This document shows, piece after piece, positions 50,399-61,900 of a stretch of 64,000 bases of DNA (position 1 is the stretch's first letter; every line of letters begins with the position of its first letter). Made by a program: the position numbers and the translations under genes. The stretch is from assembly GCF_022965805.1 (NCBI RefSeq), contig NC_133104.1:36190682-36254681 (forward strand), given 5' to 3'. The notes under the pieces are model-generated. The model saw nothing but the letters and a program-made list of their open reading frames with translations. It was not told the DNA's origin and did no database searches. The stretch is from Primulina eburnea. Its lineage: Eukaryota; Streptophyta; Magnoliopsida; Lamiales; Gesneriaceae.

Positions 50399-50432
<34 letters not shown>
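50228..50432. repeat. Short interspersed element with GAGACCGTCTCAC palindrome and A29 tail
   Basis: The stretch contains 'gtgagacggatctcttattt' and ends with GAGACCGTCTCACAAGAGAC, followed by a run of 29 A (50404-50432). This sequence type is very abundant in eudicot genomes. The A tail suggests a SINE-like origin, while the palindromic ends suggest a MITE. I cannot decide between them. Confidence 0.55.
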
Positions 50433-50434
<2 letters not shown>

Positions 50435-50656
50435 CACTATAGCCTTCAAATATCAAAATCTAAACAACGTTAAAAATTAAAAAGGTTATATATTAAAATC
50501 TTGGTCGACGAAAGAATATACATTAAATTTTGTTCCAAAAATAATGATGATTTTCTTCATCTTTATCATAATTTAACATCATTCTTAGCACCGAAGATCA
50601 TTGAATTGGATTTGTTTAAAATTAAATAAATTGAAGATCGAATTCCCCCTCCGAGA

Positions 50657-50668
50657 ATATATAAAGAC
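50657..50668 (+). promoter_or_regulatory. TATA box of the zinc-finger gene
   Basis: ATATATAAAGA lies about 30 bp before a probable transcription start near 50690. A 5'-UTR intron (50942-51057, GTAAGT...TTTTTTTAG) fits between it and the start codon at 51221. Confidence 0.55.
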
Positions 50669-51220
50669 ACTGGGAGAAAACTCTACGTGATATATCAACC
50701 ATGCAACAGCTTTTCTTCTTCTTCTTCGCCTTTCACTGTCCTAATATCCCACAAATTCAGTGAAAACACACACACTTGCGTGTGATTTTTATCCATGATA
50801 TCGTTCATACGTGTGTATGTATATGTGTATATCTTTTTGACTTTTTTTTTTTACAGTTATCATATCCTAAAATTTCGTGGGTCTGTAAATATTTCCATAT
50901 GAAACTCAATTAATTCCTTCCTTCCGTCGTTTTGTTTCCTTGTAAGTTAAACAAGAAAATCAGTCCTACATTTATGATTCTCTTAATTTGATTTTTTTAC
51001 CACTTTTCTTAGTTGATATTTTTTTCGCTTAATCACTTTTCGTTTGGGTTTTTTTAGGTGTTAGTGGAAGCCGGGAAGCTGAAGTGTTGAGATAGAATTA
51101 ATCGGGATTTGTTCAAATCAATCCCCGATTTCTTGGATTTATGATTTTTTTTTGGTTTGGGCAACTATTTCTGCTTATAGATAAACGTTGAAAATTAAAG
51201 AAGCTGAACAAGGAAGACTT

Positions 51221-52884
51221 ATGGAAGATTTAGGTGAAGGTAAGCCATCGGAGCCCCGCAGGACGAAGGAGGTGGAAGAGGAGATGGGTTCTGTTCCGGA
51301 GGAAGAGATGAAGAGTCTTTCTCAGAATGATTTCAGCTCTGGTAAAAATAATCTGAATTGAATTCTTTTTTTTTTTCAAATTCACAAACACTTGATTTTC
51401 TTAGCTTAAATTAAAATAGCTGACCACATCAAAAGTTTTCATCTAGCATTTGCTCGAGTTTTACGGAATTTTATAGCTAACAATTTATTATCCTCGTCTT
51501 ATGCATAGTTGAACCGAGAAACGGTACCTAACTGGTTGATGCAGGGGGAGCTGGACCGTCGGGATTCCATGACCGGAGTTTTCCGGAGGCGGAGGAAATA
51601 AAGAGGCATTACTGTAAAGAGTGCGACAAGGTTTTTAGCTGCGGCAAAGCTTTGGGAGGTCATATGAGCAGTGCGCATGCTCAGGCCAACAAAGGTATCC
51701 ATGGGAAGAAGAAAGATTTCAAGAACCAGCAGAAGGCCTCGAGTTTGTCACTGGTTGCCTGTCGGGTGTGCAGAAAAAGGTTTAAATCGAACAAATCATT
51801 GTATGGGCATATGAAGAATCATCCGGACAGGAACTGGAGAGGGGTGAGTCCGCCACCTGAGGAGAGGATCGAGTCTCCCTCGGAATCTTCGCAGTTAAAC
51901 ATGAATGATCCAGGCCCTGTTTTGGCCTGGCCCGTGACTGCTAAGCGTGGACGTGCGGCGTCGAAGCAGCCTGATATTGAACAAGGAGTTCGCTTGGCAG
52001 CGCACCAGCTTTTACAGTTGCTAAATAGCAATCCAGGCCCTGGATTAGATGATGTGGATTTGAGTTTTGGATGGAAGAATGAGTTTCCAGTGCAGAACGG
52101 CCCGAAGATTTGTGAAAGAGGGGGTGGAGATGAGGATATTCAGGCCAAAAAAGGGAGTAAGATTATTCTTGTAAACGGCAAAGGGAAAGGTAAGATAAAA
52201 AGACCTGAAGATTACAACTGCATTAAGTATTCACCATCATCCGAGGACGATGCCGAAAATAACTCGAATGTCATGTTCGATGTTACTGTCAGATATCCAA
52301 CTAGTGGAAATGGCAGGGAGGAGGTTAGATTATTCGAACCCGAAAGTTCCAGGATCTTGGTTTCCTCATATGAGGACGAGGATGAGGAGTACTCGACTGA
52401 GAGCAATAAAAAGTTCACGAAATACTCTACCATAGAGCAAACCAAATATCAGATGCAGCCTGATGGAGCAAAGGATCAGATCATAAGCCAAAACAAGTCC
52501 AAAATGGCCTCAAAAGCAGGCAGCAACATGGTTGAAGCAGGCAGCAGCAGCGATTCATCGACACGTTCCAAGTACGTTAACAGTGTTTGTGGTAAAATAA
52601 TTGAAAATCATAAAGGATTGGGAGGCCACAGGACGAGCCACAACAGGTTCAAGATTTGCATTTACAACACAAATGGTAAGCCAACATATGTGGCTTCGAA
52701 TGGGGATATTGTGGCTAAGAACACGGAGCAAATAGGGGAGCATGAACACGGCATGGCCGCTGGTGCTGCCTCCGGCAGGTCTGGAGGAGCTGGTGGTGCT
52801 CAGGAGGAGCCGGTGGTGAAGGTTAAATCTAAAATTCTTGATTTTGATCTGAATGAGTCCCCTAGATGTGATGAGGACGAGTGA
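51221..52884 (+). CDS. C2H2 zinc-finger transcription repressor (ZAT-like), two exons
   Basis: Exons 51221-51341 and 51545-52884 with GT/AG ends give 486 residues. Finger 1 is C64-x2-C67-x12-H80-x4-H85 with the plant-type KALGGH helix. Finger 2 is C113-x2-C116-x12-H129-x3-H133 with KSLYGH. A third finger-like segment (residues 386-406) keeps GLGGHRTSH and C389, but its first metal ligand is Asn386, so it probably cannot hold zinc normally. A basic patch at 253-260 may be a nuclear signal. An acidic Asp/Glu-rich stretch precedes the third finger. The C-terminus has a DLNESP EAR motif (475-480), which recruits TOPLESS-type corepressors. It is likely a nuclear DNA-binding repressor of the stress/development ZAT group. 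Its target genes are not inferable. Confidence 0.9.
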
Positions 52885-52899
52885 GTAACGTGTTTCTTT

Positions 52900-53480
52900 T
52901 AATTTGCATTTTCAGTGGCCCTTAGGATGTTGGTTTCCTTTTTAGTCGAATATTACTGGAATTTTAGTAAAAGGAATTTTATTGCTTTATTATATATATA
53001 TATATATAAGTGTAACTTTAAAATGTTATAAACTGTATAATTCTTAAGCATCAAGTTCCGATGGTCGGTTTTGACTTTCTGCCCATTATATATGTAGGAA
53101 AAAAATAAACTCAGTTCTGTAACTCAAATATTTCGTAAGGAAATTTGTAACTTCATTCATTAAATTGTTCAATTTTGTCTTTTACTCACGTGATTATTTG
53201 GCACTAATTCTCTTATAAGTAGCACATGTTTTGAGAATTAAAGTCCATATTACTCAAATTAAAATTCATCCGAAAAAAATAAAAAATAAAACAACATCAA
53301 TATTTCAAAATAAGAGAAACCAATTTGTAGTTTCTTTTATTTTTTTTATGTATATTTTAATATATGTAATATAAGCTTTATTCTTGTCACATAATCCACG
53401 CCGGAGAGTTTTGGTGTCAAATAAGCAATATTGGTAGATTTATTGGTTTCGGGAAAAAAATGACCAAAACTTAAAAATTC
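52900..53480. other. 3' region of the zinc-finger gene and spacer
   Basis: AT-rich, with a short (TA)n at about 52991-53007. No further frame is seen. The 3' UTR and polyadenylation site of the zinc-finger gene should lie within the first 300 bases. Confidence 0.5.
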
Positions 53481-53489
53481 TAATTTACT

Positions 53490-53833
53490 GGATGAAAATC
53501 GAATTTTGACAAGTTACATGACTAAAACTCAATACACAACATCTTATAGGGCTAAAATACAGCAATTTGCTAATAGCGAGAAGAAGTACAGTGATAGACA
53601 GCAGAGTCTTATATAAAGACAAATCACAAAATAAAAGAAGTATGCTATAGTGGAAGTATAATATCATTTATATAAAACCAACAAAAATAAGAAAACCAAA
53701 TCGAGACCTGTAATAAATATAATTTTCTTAAAACAGATTCGTCCTCTCTGGTGCGTGCTTCGAAGATCAAAATGAACAACTGTTTCTCATGATACAAGAT
53801 GCGGACCTGTAGCGACTGCGCACAAATCACCAT
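53490..53833 (-). CDS. Possible short minus-strand transcript/frame downstream of an orphan TATA box
   Basis: A 62-codon frame (53645-53833) lies about 150 bp downstream of the TATA box at 53990-53983, in the expected direction. It has no recognisable domain and ends in a hydrophobic stretch. 'tttattacag|g' near 53710 could be a splice acceptor. The region may instead give a non-coding RNA convergent with the zinc-finger gene. Confidence 0.2.
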
Positions 53834-53982
53834 GCAGGTGAACTGAATTAGTGCCTGAACATTATCAATAGATTACGCAAAACTACAAGCAGTTTGCACA
53901 TAGCGAGAGTAAAAGAGGAAAGCAGGAACGAGGGATGAGTTGTTGATTTGTGTAGTGTGTTTGAGAGCTTGGATCGGCCTCT

Positions 53983-53991
53983 ATTATATAG
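53983..53991 (-). promoter_or_regulatory. Canonical TATA box, minus strand, without a recognised gene
   Basis: The minus strand reads GGCTATATAATAGAGG, a near-ideal plant TATA box, followed about 25-35 bases later by a CT/CA-rich leader (ctctcaaacacactacac) typical of a transcription start. No known gene follows. Confidence 0.45.
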
Positions 53992-54339
53992 CCTGATTGC
54001 ATCCATACGAATTGTCAAAGGTTTCTTTCAATAGGCAGCCATAATAAACACTAACAGTCATACAGGTGTAAGGTCTCACAGGGCATGTGAAAGGTCTCTC
54101 TTCCGAAAAAAAATAAAATTAATAGGAAAATGTGGCATAGCATAAGTAAGCGATTTCTGGCTTGCACACAAGTCGAGCCTTTTATAGAGCAAATAGAACC
54201 CTTAATTTGCACCCCTCTACGCAAGCGCGAGCGATATAATGTCTCTTAACCAATCATTTTCACACATTCACAAAGTGTAACTCAATATAAGCTCACATAC
54301 ACCTTTTTTATTTCCCCACGTGGAACAAACCCAGAATTC

Positions 54340-55564
54340 CCCAACTTTACTTGGATCAACTTCAACGCCATCACTAGAAATAATGTGGCCTAGGAATGCC
54401 ACTCTATCAAGCCAAAACTCGCACTTGCTGAATTTTGCATATATCTTCCTGTCTTGCAGTAATTGTAGTGCTGTCCTCAAATGACGAACGACTATGCTCC
54501 TCTTTATTCCTTGAATAGATCAATATATCATCAATGAAGATTATAATAAACTGATACAGATACAGCTGAAATACGCGATTCATGAGATCTATGAAGATCG
54601 CTTGCGCATTGGTCAACCCAAATGGCATGACCATAAACTCATAGTGTCCATATCTCGTGCAAAATGCTGTCTTTTGAACATCTGACTCTTTTAATTTCAA
54701 TTGATGGTATCCAGATCGCATATCAATCTTAGAGAATATCGATGCTCCTTGCAACTGATCAAATAAATATTAAATTCTTGGCAGTGAATACTTATTTTTG
54801 ATAGTGACCCCATTAAGCTCTCGATAATCAATTCAAAGACGCATACTACTATCTTTCTTCTTTACAAATAATACCGGTGTGCCCCATGGAGAATAACTAG
54901 GGCGAATAAAATCCTTGTCTAGCAACTCTTGGATTTGATATTTTAATTCTTTCATTTCAGCGGGTGCTAGAAGATAAGGTGCTTTAGATATAGGAACAGT
55001 GCTCGGCATTATTTCAATAGAGAATTCCACTTCACGATCGGGTGGAATGCCAGAAACGTCTTCGGGAAAGACGTAAGAAAAATCTCTGACAATATCAACA
55101 TTCTCTAACTTCTGACTGATATATGCATGTGCAGTAGTGACACATGCTAGAAAAGATTGGCATCCAAGTTTAATAAGCTTCCTCGCACGTAGACGGGAGA
55201 TAATGTGCGGCATTTGTTTGTTTCTCGCCGCCTCAAAGACAAATGATTTACCACTTGGCGGTCGAATAGACACTGATCGCTGACTAAAATCAATCGAAGC
55301 TCCATTTGCTAATAGCCAATCCATCCAGTATGATATCAAATTCGAGAATGGGAAGCACAATAAGATTTGCCCGAACCACATCTTTTCATAAACGAAGCTC
55401 CAGATTCTTGACAATTCTAGATGTGAGCATTTGATCACCGGAAGGAATAAAAACTTTGAAACCAAAACTCATATCTTGAGGAGTAATATTCAGTCTTTTG
55501 ATGAAGGTTTTAGATATGAAAGAATGTGTAGCCCCTGAATCTAGCAAAGATGATGGATCGTGTG
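54340..55564 (-). pseudogene. Ty3/gypsy protease and reverse transcriptase, truncated
   Basis: On the minus strand the protease core SSLLDSGATHSFIS (active-site D-S-G, about 55560-55510) is followed by the RT thumb-palm lead-in (RPSYSPWGTPVLFVKKKD, about 54900-54850). RT continues with [12 protein letters not shown] and the catalytic FIDDILIYS (about 54535-54510), ending after [17 protein letters not shown] at about 54345. Stops and a frameshift break it, and RNase H, integrase, chromodomain and the left LTR are missing. Gene order and motifs fit a Tekay/Del-type chromovirus. Confidence 0.88.
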
Positions 55565-56964
55565 TGTTAGCGCCTTCGAAGGCATTTCGCACACAACAAC
55601 CTTCAATGAACTTCAATAGCTCGTGTTCTAAGAATATTAATACCGATGAATTAAGTCAAGTTTGGTTTTAAATCAAGCGGAAGAAACTCGAAGTAATCCT
55701 TCGTAAAGAAAACTGAAATGTTAAAAAAATGTGTAAAGCGACTAACTGAAAGAACACATATTAGTTTTCGCATTCTTGTATTTCAGTTATGGTAACAACT
55801 GAACACACGAACACTCTAACTATCAAAACAATTTTAAAGCGATATTTAATCAGTTAAATACACAAGATATATTTATGGATGTTTGGAGACTTCAACTGCT
55901 CCTACGTCACCCCTTCTATCTCCGCGGATAGGATACATTAGAAGACTTTGATTTATACAACTACGTGTACAAGCCCGCTCAGCTAGGAATTATCTACTGC
56001 CTAAACTGAACTCCTAGCTACGACTGAAAACAACACTTTCAGTCCACACTTATTTAACGTCTATGTGAGAAAGACTACATACACAAGTTTAACGTCTTTG
56101 TGTAAGACTGTATTTGGGTGGTTTTGAGAGTGAATGTGTGTGAGAACGGAACAGAAACGTTCTCACACACTGAGGGATAAAAGGCTTCTAAACTAAGCAG
56201 ATATCACGATGAATAATTCCCTCTGGGCTTAAATGCTTCGATAAGCTAATTTGCAACTGAGCGTGCCCTTCTATGTTTTTCTTTTCACTCTCACAAATGT
56301 CTCACCACTCTTTCTTGTTGAGTCTTCAATGATCTACACTTTATATAGCCGAAAGAGGCTGATCGTACAGAGAAACTCATTAATTGTATCCGTTGTATTT
56401 CAATCGTCTTCTTGGACTATGTGTCTCGTCTTTTTGACTGTCAATCTGAAGTGTTTTGTCTTTAATGCTCTGATGCAATGTCCATTATTGTCCTTTGACT
56501 GGACAATGGCTTTGTACCTTCTCGCACAGTTGGAATCGACTCGAAGGAATCTATCATCATTCTTAACTGAAGGATTCTAACTGATGCTTCGAACTGGTCA
56601 GTTTGAACTGATCTTTCAGTTGGGCTGGTGAAATCAGTTGACTCGTCAGTTGAACTGATTTCACACTCATTCAGTTGGACTGATCGGCTGGGTTTCTTCA
56701 TCAATTGAACACTCTTTCGGCTGGCCAGGCTTCTGAGGTTTTCCTGCTGAATTACCTATTAACTGGTCAATCAACTGTACTGCTCAAATAACGTAGCCAG
56801 TTGAACTGATTCATTTTGAGCGATCAGTTGGGTCTTCAGTTTTGCGATGTGAACAACTCGTAGGTGATCATAGATGCATGCACAACTAAGGTAGATCATT
56901 AATAACACAATTAACAAGTTTTGTTACCATCAAATCAAGATTGCGAACTTGAAAAGTTCCAACA
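55565..56964 (-). mobile_element. Copia-type (SIRE-like) solo LTR, minus orientation
   Basis: On the minus strand it runs TGTTGGAACTTTTCAAG...GGCGCTAACA, with TG...CA ends, inserted exactly within gypsy protease coding DNA. The protein resumes on both sides: GVATCAF to the right, DPSSLLDSGATH to the left. No 5-bp target duplication is present (gtgtg and aaagc). That suggests recombination between different insertions rather than a simple solo LTR. It shares the 'tgacgtaggag' core and the dense CAGTTG words of the family. Confidence 0.85.
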
Positions 56965-57045
56965 AAAGCACATGTAGCTACTCCTTGAATGTTAATCATT
57001 CCTGCGGCGAAAATATCTTTTATATCTTTTCGTGTTAAAGCTTAA
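56965..57045 (-). pseudogene. Gypsy pol piece upstream of the protease
   Basis: The minus strand reads KDIFAAGMINIQGVATCAF, the usual segment before the protease active site, which links the gag and protease parts of one element on either side of the insertions. Confidence 0.8.
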
Positions 57046-57610
57046 GAAATTTCTTTCATTAATTTCCCAAATTTATGTGAAGATTGCGTGTCGAACTTAA
57101 GCATTTCTTGAAAAATCGCATTTTTGTCCTTAAATTTTTCGAAATTTGCATTTTAGTACCCAAATATTAGATTATGTGCAATTTGATCCTTATATTTCGA
57201 AAATTCTTATTTTAATCCTTTAAGTTCCGAATATTGGATTTGTGGTTCTTAAGAATTCGTAATTTTCACTTAAAGCCCCTTTTTTTGTTAATTGCAAATT
57301 GGTCCTTTATCTTTTGAAAATTACATTTTAAACCCTTATAATTTCAAAATTGCACAATTGACCCCTTAAGAGATTTGAAACTCTAATAATCCTTTAATTA
57401 TGATTTGCTTTTAATTTTGGCCCTAAAACTTTTTATTGGGATATCACATTTTCTACATAAATTAAGGCACAAAATTCAATATCAAATTCTATAGTCATAT
57501 CTTAAATCCAACTAAGTAGAACATACAATATACTTTCCACTAGGTTAGCTCTTGTTCCCAATTCAATTCTAATAACCAATTTAACATTTAATGCAATAAT
57601 AAGTAATATA
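57046..57610. repeat. Insertion of non-coding repeat in the gypsy element
   Basis: About 560 bp with repeated phrases such as 'tttagtacccaaat', 'tttgatccttatatttcgaaa' and 'ttggtcctttatctttt'. The gag/pol frame is interrupted by it. I cannot assign it to a family, and the boundaries are approximate. Confidence 0.45.
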
Positions 57611-58691
57611 AAAATGTTAAATGACTAAATTACCCATGATAAGCGTAGTGTATGCTTCCTCCTCTGCTTCTTCAGCATTCATAACATAAACTTGTCCCAC
57701 AGTAGGTGCTTTCCTCTTCGAGGTTAGCAGATTTGTGCCCATTCTCTTTGCAGTGGAAACACTTGAACGTCCCCCATTCACCTTTGCCAAGATGTAGGCG
57801 ATTGCACTCCTTGCATGGTTGCCTCTCAACAGGCTGTGGTGCTCCTGGATTTTGTGGCCTTTGCTGTCCTTGCTTCTTGTTTTGACCATGGGGCTTTTGA
57901 GGCCTTTGAGGTCTAGGAAGACCTGTATACTATTTTTTGTTTGGCTGATTGTTATTATGGTGTTGTTGCCTCTTGCGCTGAATCTCAAACTCAATATCCC
58001 TCAAAGCGCTCAGACTTGAACGCACATGTAGTAGCAGTAGCGTAATCCGATGGATGCATCATCATAACATTGTTGCGTAATGTAGGTCACAGGCCATCCA
58101 TGAAGTGTCTAAGCTTCTCCGCAGGATCCCTCGCAATAAAGGGTACAAAGTGACATCTCCTATCAAATTTCTTCACATACTCGGCAACAAACAAGTCTCC
58201 CTGATGAAGGCTCATAAACTCCCTCTTCAATCGCCCTCTAACATCAGCAGTAAAATTATCTCTTTGAATTGAGGCCAAGTAAAAGTAGCAAGGTTAACAT
58301 CATGCTCGGCTCCTTCCCACCATAGTGAAGCATCATCCCTAAACAGGTAAGTGGTACACCTCACACAATCAGCATCCCCCATATTCAGATAACGGAAGTG
58401 TACCTCAAGTGAACGTATCCAGCTCTCAGCAGCAAAAAGATCGGTGGTGCCAGAAAATTCCTTTGGCCCTAGCCTCCGGAACTGATCATAGATATCATGT
58501 GGTGGCCTAGGTGCCAGCTGTATCTGCTGCTGCTGTAACTGTAGTTGTAACTGTTGCTCGAATAGACGAGCCATCCCTTCTAATGCACGAGTAGCAGCAT
58601 CCCCTGGAGGTGGTGGTGGTGGTGCATTCCCTTGATGGTTCACACTGTTTTCGGCTTGATTCTCATTAACAAAGGCACGTCTAGGAGTCAT
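57611..58691 (-). pseudogene. Ty3/gypsy (Tekay/Del-type) gag, decayed
   Basis: It starts at ATG 58691 (MTPRRAFVNENQ), with a Pro tract, ALEGMARLFEQQ and a Gln-rich coil. The capsid domain follows with FRRLGPKEFSGTTD, WIRSLEVHFRYL, ASLWWEGAEHDV and, after a frameshift near 58260, FTADVRGRLKREFMSL. Near 57820-57735 lie CNRLHLGKGEWGTFKC and a zinc-knuckle-like CFHCKENGHKSA, in which the final Cys is replaced by Asn. Gag forms the particle that packages the element RNA. Confidence 0.85.
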
Positions 58692-58950
58692 TTTATCTGA
58701 ACGTTTCCCAAAATCTAATGTAACCAACATGCATTTAAATATAGGTTTTCTAATCATGTGACATCTCCTTACTCATTTAGAAATTTAAACATGCAAAGCA
58801 TATATACTCAAAAGCTAGTAAACATGCAATCATAAACATATTACTCATATCGTCATGCAGGTAACATCATACTGAATCATATAAAGCATGTAAAAACTTA
58901 CAACTTTGAGGCTTGATGGCTGATCTTTCTGGAGCTGATGGTGGCACAAC

Positions 58951-61900
58951 TGTAATGCCCGGTTACTCGTACAAATTATAATAATGCATTTATGTCGTTT
59001 ATTATGTAGTTATTTAGCTCATTAGATTTCATGTGATTATTGAGGTATCAATATTGAGATTGAAGAAGATTTTTATATTGTTCATGGTGTATTGAGAATG
59101 AATATATGTCTAAATAGTGATAGTAAGATGTGTAGGTAGAAATAGTGTAATGAAGTTGGTAGGAAATGAGATGAAAATATAGCAGTTTTTACGGGTTTTA
59201 GAATAATTATTTGAATATTGATCCAAATTTTGTGAGGCTAACACCATTAGAAAGCTAAGATATAATGCTACAACTTTCATGTTTTGGGTTTTGTCCAAAT
59301 CATTGTGGAAGACAAGCCAAAAGCGCCCCGAAATGTGTCGCGTGTATCGTCATTCCTTCACTGACACATGTTGGGAGAATAATCATAACTTTATACTCAG
59401 ACCTCCAAATGATATGAAACTAGTTGGAGATTCAAGCCAAGACATAGGGCTACAACTTTCATGTTTACCACTCTTTCTAATTATGAAGAGAAAATACGTT
59501 TCTGGAGCGATCTTTGATAAAGCAGTGCGCAGAGGCAGAATAGGTGGCGCCCGAGTGGTAGAAAAAGACCGCCCGAGCGCCGGTGCATGAAAAATTCGGT
59601 ATTTGGACAGAATTTTCCGCGCTCGAGCGGTAGAAAATGACCGACCGAGCGCCGCCTTGCATAGGAAAAGATAAGTTTCGAATTTCTGAGCCATTTATTC
59701 AGTACCTTCCTTTCCTTAGCAGCAAGAACTCGAGGGAAACACAAGAAATTTTCCTCCAAGTGCTTTCTTCTTCATTCCCTTCATCATTTTGAAGTAAGAA
59801 CTTAGTTCAAAATCACAAGAACTTCATAAATGTGTAAGTTTTCATCTCTTTTAGTTGTTCTACATGTAAAGGAGTATCTTTCACCTACTAGAGACATAGT
59901 GACTGAACTATTGGTTTATTGACAGCATAGGACTTATAAACATCGTCTCAGACCAGTGTTCTTACGCTTGGACTGTAAGTTGGCATGTTCTTGAAGTAAT
60001 ACATGAGTAATATTATGATTTCAAATACTTCCCATTGATTATTGCTATATGTACATTGTTAGTATCTTATTGATGAAAATACAGCACCATATTTCATTTT
60101 TATGTATTAAATATGAAAGAAACTCATGAATATTGAAGATGGATGCTATGTTATGAACATGAACATGAAAGGAAAATGACTAATTTTTACATGATATAGA
60201 GCTTGTTGACATCATGGGTGGTTTTAAGTCCACCAAACCTAGTGGCCAATATATGTTCATGGGGCGTAGGGTTGCCAAAGGTTGCTCCCTGGCGTCCAAC
60301 ACAGTAGTAGCTATATAATAAAGTAAGCACGGTAGTACAGGTCAACTAATGAGGCTCAAGTACAAAAATGAACATGAATATATGCTATGATATGACATGG
60401 TTTAAAGATTCATTGTTGATCACGACTTGATATATATGTTCCAATTCTATGCATATTGATACGTATAAGTGCCAACTTAATGAGTTTTATAAACTCACGT
60501 AGCTCATGTTTTACAGGATCAGGTAATGAAGATGCATAGGATGTCGGTTCGCCAATGGATGCTTGTGACGTGCCTCACCTCGACAAGAACCGGGACTTCT
60601 TATTTTATAGCTTCCGTATATGTATTATAATAAATTTAGTGTCAGGGTTTGAAACAAGTTTTACAATATGTATGAAACACCCCACTTAAATAAAAATTTT
60701 AAATTTAAAAATAACTCGACATAAGCGGAAGCATTTATCTTTAAAATAAAATATACTGTATATACATTGCAAACATTATCTTACAATACATACAATACAT
60801 AATCTCAAACATCTAATTCAAATACCATTATTACATATAATAAAATACTTGCTATTTTTAAAACTTTAAATGTTCATCACACCCCAATAAAATCATTAAC
60901 ATATTCAAATAAAACTTTTCCAATACAGTAGCTATATGACTTCTTCCCCTTGGACAATCTGCTTCAAATCTTTTTATTACCTGCATCACATGACATTAAC
61001 TGAAATGAGATAAAACTCAGTAAGTAGAGAACTTTACATAACAAATACATATTTATATGGCTTGGCTTGAAACATTGCAATGGCAATAAACATTGAATAA
61101 TACCATCTTCGATGAACAATAATGATAAAATCGATATAGATGGTATATCATAACACGAATTAAAGGAAATGAAACAATAGCTCAATGATCTGTAATATGT
61201 GAATGTTATCTCTGTTAATATATATAAATATATATCAGACTGTGAGAGATAACCATGAGAGGAAATGATAGTCTGTAACTTGTAATCTGTGACCTGTGAA
61301 TGTTATCTCTGTTAATATATATAAATATATATCGGACTGTGAGAGATAACCTATGGATAGTATCTCTGTGATATATGAAAATATATACCAGACTGTGAGA
61401 GATACTCTTCATGTGATTTGCCAATGACATGCATGAATTACTATCATTCCTTGAATTGTAGCATATGAAATTCATTTGGACAATTGAACAAACACTTGAT
61501 AGGCACAATAGCTTGCTAGCTTCTTTATCAATGAAATCAATAAAATTCTTGGATCAATGAATATATATCAACAAATATGGCAATAACATGTCCATTAAAG
61601 AAGCTAGACATCAATAAAAATGGCTTGGATACATATATATCATGTGAGCACAAGGAATAGCCTCTACTTACAACCCAATCAACACTTGGTGGCAAAGATG
61701 ACCTCAAAAGAATCCCTACAACAATAAACACCATAAAATCTATGAATTAACACCATATATACATAGATCCAAAAAGTCAACTCAAACCTTCAACCCAACA
61801 ATTCCTTGCAAAACCAAAGAATAACTAAGATCTTACCTTGTAACTTGCACCTAGACTAAGAGATGCTAAGATTTCCTCAAAAATCCTTGAACTTGGTTGA

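Noticed and set aside
53700..53980. microRNA precursor below the orphan TATA box
   Set aside because: Only a 7-8-bp hairpin (near 53885-53915) could be found by eye, too short for a plant miRNA precursor.
59279..59759. Overlapping frames on both strands around 59.3-59.8 kb
   Set aside because: They fall in the body of a solo LTR, and repeats of the GC-rich module create the shared peptide words.
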